This document shows positions 1-7,038 of a stretch of DNA of 19,649 bases, in pieces. The translations under genes and the position numbers were made by a program. This DNA is from Methylovulum sp. (lineage in GTDB: Bacteria; Pseudomonadota; Gammaproteobacteria; Methylococcales; Methylomonadaceae): contig JAQTNZ010000005.1 of assembly GCA_028713595.1 (NCBI GenBank), forward strand, positions 1 to 19,649. The letters are read 5' to 3'. Under the pieces are notes generated by a model, which ran no database searches, had not been told where the DNA came from, and saw only the letters and a program-made list of their open reading frames with translations. Every line of letters starts with the position of its first letter. Within the stretch, counting starts at the first letter, position 1.

Positions 1-2251
1 CCAAAGATTGCCAGAACGAACACGGGACACGCGCCTGATACAGCCACAGCCCGCGCAAGACTTTAAAGGTGAACAGGCCGATGGTGGGCAGCAAAAAGGC
101 GTTGATCGGCAATTCGCTGTGGATAGGGTCGTAGACGATGATGGCGGTCAACAGCAAGCTGGTGACGGTGAACACCAAGGCCAGCGCGTCCGAGAACCAC
201 GGCAACCAACCGGCGACAAAATAATAGCGTTGCGCCGAGGTGAGCGGTGATTTTGCCGTCGGCAAGAAACTCCGCCAATGGGCTTTGATGATCTGCATCG
301 CACCGTACACCCAGCGGAAACGTTGGGTCATATAGCCAGAGAAGGTGTCCGGCATCAGGCCGCGTCCGAACGAGTCTTTAACATAAACCGAATCATAACC
401 GGCCTCATACAGGCGCAAACCCAGCTCGCTGTCTTCACAGATACACCATTCCGACCATTTGCCGACTTCCAGCAACGCCGATTTTCTAATCATGGTCATG
501 GTGCCATGTTGGATAATGGCGTTATATTCGTTGCGTTGCACCATGCCGATGTTGAAAAATCCGGCATACTCCCAGTAACAAATGTCCTTGAAGGTGCTTT
601 GGTGGCGGTCGCGGTAATCTTGTGGCGATTGCACGAAACCGACATTTTCGTTATCAAAATACGGCACCATGCAGTTTAGCCAATCGGGCGAGAGGATATA
701 ATCGCTGTCAATGACGGCGATAATCTCGGCATCGGCGGCGGTTTGCTCCAGGGCGTGGTTGATCGCACCCGCCTTAAAGCCCGGCCAGTTTTCCAAGTGG
801 AAAAAGCGGAACATCGGCCCTAAGCGTTCGCAGTCATCACGCACCGGCTCCCACACCGCAGCGTCTTTGGTGTTGTTGTCCATCACCAGCACTTCCATGT
901 TAGGGTAATCGACTTTCGCCAAGGCTTCCAAAGTCTTGCGCACCATCAGCGGCGGCTCGTTATGGATGGGCAAATGCAGGGAGACTTTCGGGTATTTGAA
1001 CTCAGGGGAGGGGGTGAGCGGTTGGAAAGTACGCGCGGTTTTGCGGTGCCAAATCACCTCGGCTATTTCCAGCGACTCAATCAGTAAGATAATCGCCGCC
1101 AGCACCTGCATCAGGATCAACACCACCCAAAAAATGATGGTCAACGGCGTTTGGTATTGCTGTGCGCCTATCGACAGCGACCAGAAAATGGTCGATACCG
1201 CCAAGTTGGTGATGAGGCCAAAAAACACCATGCCGGGCAGTTTCAGGCTGCGGCGGGTGAACAGGAACAAGGCCATCAAGGCCACGCTCAACACCGCCGC
1301 GCCCGTCGCCCAATTGCTCCAGCTCGGCAAGGTCAGGACATCGCCGTCCATCGGGTATTTGGATTGGCGGTCGGCGTTGAAAATGCCCCAATACGCCCCG
1401 GCGGAACCTTCGATGGATTGTTTCCACGGCTGGTCAAAGGCCTCAACGACATAATAGGTGATGTGTTCTTTGTCGGCACGGTTTAAGAATTCGCGCAGCA
1501 CTTTGGCTTGGTTGGACACCGAGGCGGTGGCATGGCGGGCAGGTTGCCCGTCGGAAGGCCAGCCTAATTCGGTGATAATCACCGGCTTGTCAGGATAAGC
1601 GGCTTTTACTTGCTGATAGCGGTCAAAAATATAATCCACCGCATCTTCGGCGGCAATGCCTTCCCAGTAGGGCAGGATATGCACGGCGATAAAATCGACT
1701 TCGGCGGCCAGTTTGGGGTGTTTTAGCCATTCCGCCCAGGTTTCCGAGGTGCTGACCGGCCGCCAGTTGCGCTTTTTGACCTCGCGGATGTATTCAATCA
1801 GCGCATCTTCGGGGATGTCATTGCGCAACATCACTTCGTTGCCGACCATCACGCGGATGATTTTCGGGTTGTCTTGGCGGCTGACATTAATCAGCGTCTC
1901 CAACTCCTGGCGGTTTTTTTCCAGATTGCCGTCTATCCACGCGCCCATAGTCACGTTAAGGTTGTGCTTGGCGGCAATGTCAGGAATTTTGTTTTGGCCG
2001 CGCAACATACTGTAAGTACGGATGGCGAAAACTTTGTTTTCCAGCAAGGCCAAGTCCTTGTCGATATCTTCTTCGCTGACAGGGATATTGTCGCGGGGGT
2101 CATCGGTCTTGCGGGTCGGGTCGTAGGTCAAGCCCATCGTGGTTTTGGTCCACGGCTGCAACTGTAACGGGTTGTTGACAAAGCTCCAAATGCTGAAATT
2201 AATCATAACCAGCAAGGTAAGCGCCAATACGGTAGCTATTTTTGTTTTCAT
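1..2251 (-). CDS. NdvB-like GH17-GT2 beta-glucan synthase, 3' end outside window
   Basis: A 750-codon open frame starts at the ATG at 2251 and runs off the left edge. Seen: a membrane anchor (residues about 7-23), then a periplasmic GH17-like glucanase/transglycosylase domain (about 40-300) with both expected glutamates, E139 in VGNE and E228 in ITELGWPS. Three membrane segments follow (about 315-393), then a GT2 domain with D458 in VMDNN, D515/D517 in DSDY, E606-D607 in CEDSE and the QRFRW motif (643-647), then further membrane segments from about 680. This order is that of NdvB-type beta-1,3-glucan synthases, inner-membrane enzymes that polymerise UDP-glucose while the GH17 part branches or cyclises the product. 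Those proteins are near 860 residues, so roughly 100 are probably missing. The Shine-Dalgarno is weak, so the start rests on the hydrophobic N-terminus. Product linkage (linear, cyclic, secreted) cannot be read from sequence. Confidence 0.9.
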   Translation of the reverse strand, partial: MKTKIATVLALTLLVMINFSIWSFVNNPLQLQPWTKTTMGLTYDPTRKTDDPRDNIPVSEEDIDKDLALLENKVFAIRTYSMLRGQNKIPDIAAKHNLNVTMGAWIDGNLEKNRQELETLINVSRQDNPKIIRVMVGNEVMLRNDIPEDALIEYIREVKKRNWRPVSTSETWAEWLKHPKLAAEVDFIAVHILPYWEGIAAEDAVDYIFDRYQQVKAAYPDKPVIITELGWPSDGQPARHATASVSNQAKVLREFLNRADKEHITYYVVEAFDQPWKQSIEGSAGAYWGIFNADRQSKYPMDGDVLTLPSWSNWATGAAVLSVALMALFLFTRRSLKLPGMVFFGLITNLAVSTIFWSLSIGAQQYQTPLTIIFWVVLILMQVLAAIILLIESLEIAEVIWHRKTARTFQPLTPSPEFKYPKVSLHLPIHNEPPLMVRKTLEALAKVDYPNMEVLVMDNNTKDAAVWEPVRDDCERLGPMFRFFHLENWPGFKAGAINHALEQTAADAEIIAVIDSDYILSPDWLNCMVPYFDNENVGFVQSPQDYRDRHQSTFKDICYWEYAGFFNIGMVQRNEYNAIIQHGTMTMIRKSALLEVGKWSEWCICEDSELGLRLYEAGYDSVYVKDSFGRGLMPDTFSGYMTQRFRWVYGAMQIIKAHWRSFLPTAKSPLTSAQRYYFVAGWLPWFSDALALVFTVTSLLLTAIIVYDPIHSELPINAFLLPTIGLFTFKVLRGLWLYQARVPCSFWQSL

Positions 2252-2489
2252 CGTGGGATGGGGGATTTGTTGGTTTTGTTGGGGAGGTTTTGAATCCGGC
2301 GACAATCGTTGAGGATTTTCACAAAAAGTTAAAAAAACTTCGCGCCCCTTATTTTACACGCGATAGCAGACTTGCAAGAAATTATTTGACCCTTTGGCGG
2401 TGGGGTTTATAAGGATTTTAACCTTAAATTAACCGCCTGAAAACTATACTGTTGCTGGAAAGTGGCGGCTGAGGGTGTTAACGCTTACG
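2252..2489. other. Intergenic region with hairpin and possible leftward promoter
   Basis: No gene is seen. An inverted repeat pairs GGCGGT (2396-2401) with ACCGCC (2432-2437), with an inner AAGG/CCTT, just downstream of the repeat-protein gene. It lacks a T-run, so it is only a possible terminator. For the glucan synthase, a weak minus-strand promoter can be drawn with TTGCAA (2372-2377) and TAAAAT (complement of 2351-2356). The 15-bp spacer is shorter than ideal. Confidence 0.3.
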
Positions 2490-2861
2490 TCATTGATGGT
2501 CAGTGCGGCCAATGTAGTAACCTTTTTCATCATATTTACGCCCATCCTTATCGGTGCGGCCAACGTAGTAGCCTTTTTCATCGTACTTACGGCCATCGGG
2601 ATCAGTACGTCCGGCATAATAGCCTTTGTCATCGTATTTACGGCCATCGGAATCGGTGCGTCCGGTGTAATAGCCTTTGTCATCGTATTTACGGCCATCG
2701 GCATCAGTGCGTCCGGTATAATAGCCTTTGTCATCATATTTGCGGCCATCCTTATCCGTGCGTCCGATAAAGTAGCCTTTTTCATCATATAACCTGTCAT
2801 CGGCATACGCCACCGAAGAGACCAGCAACAGTGTGGACATAATCATCATCAAGGTTTTCAT
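2490..2861 (-). CDS. Small secreted protein of six 17-residue GRTD tandem repeats
   Basis: The 123-residue product begins with a clear signal peptide, probably cut after AYA (about residue 20). The rest is six near-identical 17-residue units of the form RKYDxKGYYxGRTDxDG, the last shortened to GRTDHQ at the C-terminus. At DNA level this is a 51-bp tandem repeat. The G-Y-x-G-R-T-D-x-D-G pattern resembles short beta-strand repeats of small bacterial periplasmic proteins (GRID/GRTD-type, annotated in some proteins as a beta-flower fold), but the function is unknown. The start is supported by an AGGA about 8 nt upstream of the ATG at 2861. Most differences between units fall at two positions, the residue after GYY/GYF (I, T, T, A, V, I) and the one before DG (K, A, S, P, K), which suggests recent unit amplification on a conserved scaffold. 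It stands as a single gene. An exported, probably periplasmic, repeat protein is all that can be supported. Confidence 0.85.
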   Translation of the reverse strand: MKTLMMIMSTLLLVSSVAYADDRLYDEKGYFIGRTDKDGRKYDDKGYYTGRTDADGRKYDDKGYYTGRTDSDGRKYDDKGYYAGRTDPDGRKYDEKGYYVGRTDKDGRKYDEKGYYIGRTDHQ

Positions 2862-2881
2862 AGCAATCCTGTCAAGTTTAG

Positions 2882-2903
2882 GCGGTAAAAATGGCGTTAC
2901 CGC
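2882..2903. promoter_or_regulatory. Palindrome upstream of the repeat-protein gene
   Basis: GCGGTAA (2882-2888) and TTACCGC (2897-2903) form a perfect 7-bp inverted repeat with an 8-nt spacer, 20-42 nt upstream of the minus-strand start at 2861. It lies where an operator or a 5' leader hairpin would act. No regulator can be assigned. Confidence 0.3.
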
Positions 2904-3006
2904 TACGCCTGAGGCTTATTAAATACAAACCAAGCTGTCTGAAAACTGAATGTGACGAAGAGCGGAAAGGGGAGGCGGATAAAGTGGCAGCCGTGACAAC
3001 GGCTTT

Positions 3007-3060
3007 AAAAAAAAGCCCCCAGTGCCTTATCCCAAAACGGGGCGATAAGGATGGAGGCTT
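3007..3060 (-). terminator. Rho-independent terminator (leftward)
   Basis: Read on the minus strand, AAGCCTCCA pairs with TGGGGGCTT (8 of 9 positions), and inside it CCTTATC pairs with GATAAGG. The stem is followed directly by eight T (complement of 3007-3014). It lies about 60 bp downstream of the stop codon of the phosphatase relic at 3120-3215, and no intact gene now reads into it. It is best explained as the terminator of that lost gene. Confidence 0.75.
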
Positions 3061-3081
3061 AAGAAGGGGGATTAGTTTAAG

Positions 3082-3110
3082 GCGGCCAAAGGTTTTTACG
3101 CCATGGCCGC
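3082..3110. repeat. Short inverted repeat
   Basis: GCGGCCA (3082-3088) is perfectly complementary to TGGCCGC (3104-3110) across a 15-nt spacer. It lies between the phosphatase relic and its terminator, and may be a second structural element in the former 3' untranslated region. Confidence 0.35.
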
Positions 3111-3119
3111 AGGCAAAGC

Positions 3120-3215
3120 TTAGTGCAATTGTGGCAATACTTGAGTGCCTTCAATGGCAACGGCTTTCAATTTGCTAGGATCAATGCCCAGCGTGGTCAA
3201 AATAGTAGGGGCGAT
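3120..3215 (-). pseudogene. 3' remnant of an alkaline phosphatase/phosphodiesterase-type gene
   Basis: On the minus strand, 31 codons and a TAA read IAPTILTTLGIDPSKLKAV followed by AIEGTQVLPQLH. This matches the C-terminal signature of secreted type I phosphodiesterase/nucleotide pyrophosphatase-like proteins of the alkaline phosphatase superfamily, which commonly end in IAPTIL..LGLDP..L.AV..EGT.VLP. Immediately upstream in the same frame is a stop codon, and no further similarity is recognised, so everything 5' of about position 3216 has been lost or replaced. The preserved downstream terminator supports a formerly intact gene. Family assignment rests on remembered sequence patterns over a short stretch, so it is probable rather than certain. 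Confidence 0.6.
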
Positions 3216-3595
3216 TTAGACAGTTTCCACAGTGTCGGAGAGGTGATTTTATCATGATGTTATGACAAGGTGATGAATGGTGGGATAGGGCTTGCCACAC
3301 CTGTTGGTAAGCTTGGCTCTGTGGCATGTGCTTTGCCATCGGGGCACCTATTATGACAATAAGGTCGAGATGGTTTCTAACGCCTATATTGATTCGCAAA
3401 CGCGTCAAACAGGTAGCGGACGGTATCTGGAAAGAAATTGCCGACGCCTCCTCTAAGTGGTCTGATAAGTTAATGTTATCAGTCTGGCATCTCGAGGCCG
3501 ATAGGTGGGAGGTGTCCATCCCATTGCCCTACGATAATTTCCGCGTTCCCACACTGCCCCTGTGGGTACACGCCGTGTAGCGGTATTTCCTCCCG
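3216..3595. other. Gene-free stretch beyond the phosphatase relic
   Basis: No recognisable gene. Open frames here (for example 3326-3580 plus and 3181-3519 minus) lack similarity to any family I know and lack good ribosome sites. A perfect palindrome CTGATAA/TTATCAG with a 7-nt spacer lies at 3462-3482. The sequence near 3545-3575 (CGTTCCCAC, then GTGGGTAC) is loosely like the left part of the 77-bp arm at 16826-16902 but is not a copy of it. This may be the junction of a deletion or insertion. Confidence 0.4.
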
Positions 3596-4051
3596 CTATT
3601 TTTTGGCACAATAGCCCTTAAGCTCATACTTGGTCGGTACCTTAAACACGACTTGCACGCGCCCGTCCAGATGGCAGGGCAGGATGTAGCCGATGGCCCC
3701 ACGGGTGCCGGCAACGAACCTAATCATGGCTTCCGCCGAGGCGACCACATAAGGCGGGGCGATGCCGTTAAAATATTGTTCATTCCAATAAGCTTCCAAG
3801 GCTTCGGGGCGGCGCTTTAACAGGGTTTCTGAAAAGGCATGGCGGATGGGGTCGTCAGAGTTCAAATTAAGCGGTATCCAGTTGGCACCGCTTTCCCCCA
3901 GCAAGATTCTGCGCAAAAAGATATTCTCCAAGCGTTTGGGGGTGGGGTCTTTAAAGGGCGTGTCGGGGCTGGTGATGACCACAATGTCATCCGCGTAGGC
4001 CGGCGCTAAGGCCAGTAGCCCCGATAATATCAATGTCCGTAGGGCTATCAT
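3596..4051 (-). CDS. Short PstS-like periplasmic substrate-binding protein
   Basis: The 151-residue product has a signal peptide (about 1-20, ending in AYA). The mature part matches the short PBP-like family annotated as phosphate ABC transporter substrate-binding protein: IFLRRILLGESGANWIPLNL, a central segment with AYWNEQYFNG, then IAPPYVVAS and a C-terminal GTRGAIGYI. It is about half the size of a full PstS, as usual for this subfamily, and no ABC transporter genes lie nearby. Its ATG overlaps the stop of the upstream barrel gene by one base (TGATG) and has no Shine-Dalgarno of its own, so translation is probably coupled. Linkage to a sensor kinase suggests a ligand-presenting or accessory role in the periplasm rather than transport. 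Ligand identity (phosphate or another anion) is not shown. Confidence 0.8.
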   Translation of the reverse strand: MIALRTLILSGLLALAPAYADDIVVITSPDTPFKDPTPKRLENIFLRRILLGESGANWIPLNLNSDDPIRHAFSETLLKRRPEALEAYWNEQYFNGIAPPYVVASAEAMIRFVAGTRGAIGYILPCHLDGRVQVVFKVPTKYELKGYCAKK

Positions 4052-5091
4052 CAGAAGAACATCGAAATCGAGGTGAAAAAACCACTGGGGGCGACAAGTT
4101 CGTTTTGTATGCCTAGTCGGTATTCGGCTTTTAAAACGAGCGGCACATAAGGCCGCCAGGCTAGGCCTACGACACCGATATGGGTGTCGGTGGCGATAAA
4201 CTGGTGGCTGCCGTTGAGGTATTCATAACGGCCCATGGCAAACACATGTTTCGCCAGCGGGACGATACCTTGCAGGTATAGCCCTTTTTCGTGGCCTTGG
4301 CGGTCATCGGCATCACGGTAGATGGCTTCGGCGGAGACTTCGTAACCGTCTTTTTTCCACATAAAGTCCACCCCGAATAGCTCATTGCGGTCAGCTTTGG
4401 GGTACAGTTCGTAAGTGAAATCAATAATGGACAGGCCGATTTGCCAAGCCTCGGACAACTCAAAATTGACGCGCCCGCCGAAGGCGGTGTCAAAGCCCGT
4501 GTTGGCGCTGTCGAACACATCAAATTGCGAGGAATGGTCAGCGTAAATGGATATGTCCAGATTGCGTTCATTCAACTGGATGCGTTGGGTCAGCATCGCC
4601 CCGTTCAGATGGTGGCTAAACAGTTGTTCATTAGTGACCAATGGGCGGGTGGTCGTCCAGATCAGCGGGGCGGCATGGATGACATTCCAACGGCCTATGG
4701 GGGTTAAAAATTTGCCCAAGCGTAGGGTCGTGGTTTCGGTCGCCAGCCAATCCACATACAGCCGCTCGCCCCTGATCGCTTGACCAAAGCTGTTGGAGTT
4801 GGTGGTGGACAGCCAATCATCCAGCTCAATTTCAGAAAAAAACCGTAGCCGTTGCCAGGGCGACCAGGAGATCAATAGGCTGAGTTCATCCAGTTTAAGT
4901 GCGTCCGTCCGTTGTTCAGGGTGCTGGTACAAAAAGTTGGCATAGCCCCCTAGGTTGAACCCGGCCGCCGGCCAGCTAATGCCACGCCCCCAGTGGTAAG
5001 ATGGCGGTATAGGGGTGTCCGCCCAACTGCTGCGGCATAGGTTTCCCAACATCAGCAACAAGGTGACACTTAATTGTAACTGCTTGACCAT
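4051..5091 (-). CDS. Outer-membrane beta-barrel (porin-like) protein
   Basis: The 346-residue product has a signal peptide (about 1-24, ending SSWA) and many alternating amphipathic strands rich in aromatic residues. It ends in ISMFF, the C-terminal phenylalanine typical of barrels recognised by the BAM complex. Segments such as LRFFSEIELDDW and LRLGKFLTPIGRWNVIH resemble porin-like proteins of proteobacteria that occur with short PstS-like proteins. It is the first gene of a two-gene minus-strand operon and is divergent, across 168 bp, from a histidine kinase gene. The start at 5091 is taken from the signal peptide; the ribosome site is weak. It could be a specific channel for the ligand bound by its partner or a structural barrel; substrate is unknown. 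Confidence 0.75.
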   Translation of the reverse strand: MVKQLQLSVTLLLMLGNLCRSSWADTPIPPSYHWGRGISWPAAGFNLGGYANFLYQHPEQRTDALKLDELSLLISWSPWQRLRFFSEIELDDWLSTTNSNSFGQAIRGERLYVDWLATETTTLRLGKFLTPIGRWNVIHAAPLIWTTTRPLVTNEQLFSHHLNGAMLTQRIQLNERNLDISIYADHSSQFDVFDSANTGFDTAFGGRVNFELSEAWQIGLSIIDFTYELYPKADRNELFGVDFMWKKDGYEVSAEAIYRDADDRQGHEKGLYLQGIVPLAKHVFAMGRYEYLNGSHQFIATDTHIGVVGLAWRPYVPLVLKAEYRLGIQNELVAPSGFFTSISMFF

Positions 5092-5259
5092 GACGGGTTC
5101 GGATTAATGGGCTAGGGTTGGGGAAGGGGGCGCGGTATGGTTTGTTTAAGGTTTATGTGTTTTTGGCGGGCACTATCTGTAACGTATACCCCTCAAAAGC
5201 CAGTAATACCCTTACAATAATAGCAGTTATTTTAACCGCATTCCTAAAAGGAAACGCTA

Positions 5260-7035
5260 ATGACCATCCGTCATACCTTGTTGATGTCTTATTTTTTGAT
5301 TAGCCTGGCCTCCGCCTTGCTGATTACGGTCATGATTTTTGTGCATCTTCGGGAAATTTTGTGGGTGGAAATTGACAACAAGCTCCAGTCACAAGCGTCC
5401 ACTATCATGCAGCAAATTGACAGCACTTTGTTTGAGCGCTTTGAAAATATGACCATGTGGAGCCAGATGGAGGTGATGCAGGAATTGCGCGTCGATGATG
5501 TTGATAAACGTTTGGCGCATGTCCTTAACGAATTGCACAGCGGTTATGGTGGTATTTACGAACAGATTTTTGTGGCTGACCCGCATGATAAAATCATTGC
5601 CGCCAGTGACAAGAATCTGATCGGCCATTATTATCCGCGTACCGAGCCGTGGTTGACGGTAGCCCATAGGGATCATACCCACGCCCTGCATTTTTTGGAT
5701 GCCCAGCATCAGCGCTTGTATTTTTCCATCCCTATCCGTGATGCGTTTAAGGCGGGGGGGGAGTTGGGGCAATTGTATGCCAGTTTCGATTGGCGGGAAA
5801 TGTCGCGCCTGCTGGACACGCCCTTGCCGTTCAGTTCTAAAGATTCGGCCACTTATGCGCTGCTGGTGGACGGGGAAGGCAAGATCATCGCCACCTCGTC
5901 CTTGTTGCACCATCAGCCCGTGCAGTTTGCCAATTTGCCGGCCTTGTTGCAGAAAATGACCGGGAAATCGGGGGCGTTCACCACCACCGTGGATTTTCTG
6001 GACAATGAAGAGGTCTTGGTCGGTTATGCCAATTCGCAAGGTTATCATGCCTTTAACGGTTTTGGCTGGCGTGTGCTGATTTTGCAGCCCAGCAAAAACG
6101 CCTTGGCGCCAGCGTGGGACTTATGGGCGGCAATTTTGGTGTTTTTGGGTTTGACTTTGGTGCTGGGGATTGTCGTGTCGTTTTGGATGTCGGCAAAAAT
6201 TGCCCGTCCCATTGTGCAACTGGCGCAGTTCACCCGCGATTTTATGCAGGGCAAGCCCGTGGCTCCGCCGATGGTCAAGTCCAGCAATGAAGTCACGGAA
6301 TTAAGCACCCAGTTTTCCTTAATGATCGACCATCTGGAGCAATCGCGGCAGGATTTGGTGCGGGTCGCCAAGCTGGCGGTGATTGGCGAAATGGCGGCGA
6401 GCATGGCGCATGAGGTGCGGACACCGCTGGGGATTTTGCGCTCGTCCGCACAAATTTTGCAACGCGAGCCGGCCCTCAGTGACATTGGCCGGGAAATGAC
6501 CGACTATATCTTAAGTGAGACCCAGCGCCTAAACGGTTTGGTCACTACTATGCTGGAGTGCGCCAAGCCCCGTCCGCCGCATTTTGTCCGCCATGATGTC
6601 CATGACATTATCCGGCATACCTTGGATTTGGTGCAAAGCCATGCGGAAATGCGCCAAGTGGCGATCACCACCGTCTTGGCTGTGAAAAATGCACAAGTGG
6701 ATTGTGATAAAGATCACATCATCCAAGTTTTTTTAAATTTATTATTAAACGCCATACAACACGTTAAACTGGGCGGCCATATTCAGGTAAGCACCGCCCA
6801 TCAAGCCAACACCCTGGAGATTTGTGTCAGCGATGACGGTGCGGGCATTAGCGATGCCAACAAAGCCAAGGTGTTCGAGCCGTTTTTTACCCTACGCCAA
6901 GAAGGGGTGGGGTTAGGGTTGACGGTGGTGCAGCAGATTGTCTTGGCGCATCAGGGCAACCTCTTTGTGACTGACAGCCCGACAGGCGGTGCGTGTTTCC
7001 ATGTGGTTTTGCCGATTATTCATCAGGAACTTTAA
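5260..7035 (+). CDS. Membrane sensor histidine kinase, NtrB/ZraS type
   Basis: The 591-residue product has two membrane segments (about 7-29 and 288-310) flanking a roughly 255-residue periplasmic region that looks like a Cache-type sensor, with a YALLVDGEGKIIATSS segment near 199-214. A HAMP linker (about 310-365) follows. The HisKA domain carries phospho-acceptor H384 in MAHEVRTPLG, and the ATPase domain shows the N box NLLLNAIQH (493-501), DDGAGI, FEPFFT and GVGLGL. Every residue expected for kinase activity is present. A good Shine-Dalgarno (AAAGGA) lies about 7 nt before the ATG. It is followed after 3 nt by its cognate regulator and is divergent from the barrel and PstS-like genes, which suggests a periplasmic or outer-membrane-linked stimulus. 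The signal is unknown. Confidence 0.92.
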   Translation: MTIRHTLLMSYFLISLASALLITVMIFVHLREILWVEIDNKLQSQASTIMQQIDSTLFERFENMTMWSQMEVMQELRVDDVDKRLAHVLNELHSGYGGIYEQIFVADPHDKIIAASDKNLIGHYYPRTEPWLTVAHRDHTHALHFLDAQHQRLYFSIPIRDAFKAGGELGQLYASFDWREMSRLLDTPLPFSSKDSATYALLVDGEGKIIATSSLLHHQPVQFANLPALLQKMTGKSGAFTTTVDFLDNEEVLVGYANSQGYHAFNGFGWRVLILQPSKNALAPAWDLWAAILVFLGLTLVLGIVVSFWMSAKIARPIVQLAQFTRDFMQGKPVAPPMVKSSNEVTELSTQFSLMIDHLEQSRQDLVRVAKLAVIGEMAASMAHEVRTPLGILRSSAQILQREPALSDIGREMTDYILSETQRLNGLVTTMLECAKPRPPHFVRHDVHDIIRHTLDLVQSHAEMRQVAITTVLAVKNAQVDCDKDHIIQVFLNLLLNAIQHVKLGGHIQVSTAHQANTLEICVSDDGAGISDANKAKVFEPFFTLRQEGVGLGLTVVQQIVLAHQGNLFVTDSPTGGACFHVVLPIIHQEL

Positions 7036-7038
7036 ATA

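Noticed and set aside
8..1486. Several open frames on the plus strand and one other minus frame
   Set aside because: They are shadows of the 750-codon minus-strand glucan synthase, whose frame contains all recognised motifs.
2444..2806. Overlapping repeat-like open frames on both strands
   Set aside because: A 51-bp repeat keeps alternative frames open. Only the 2490-2861 frame has a signal peptide and a sensible composition.
2490..2815. Regular repeats resembling a CRISPR array
   Set aside because: Units are contiguous and coding, with no unique spacers.
3181..3580. Open frames of 112 (minus) and 84 (plus) codons
   Set aside because: No recognised family and no convincing ribosome site. 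The minus frame ends by reading the phosphatase relic in the wrong frame.
5092..5259. Sigma-54 (-24/-12) promoter between the divergent operons
   Set aside because: No GG-N10-GC element with acceptable flanks was found by eye on either strand.
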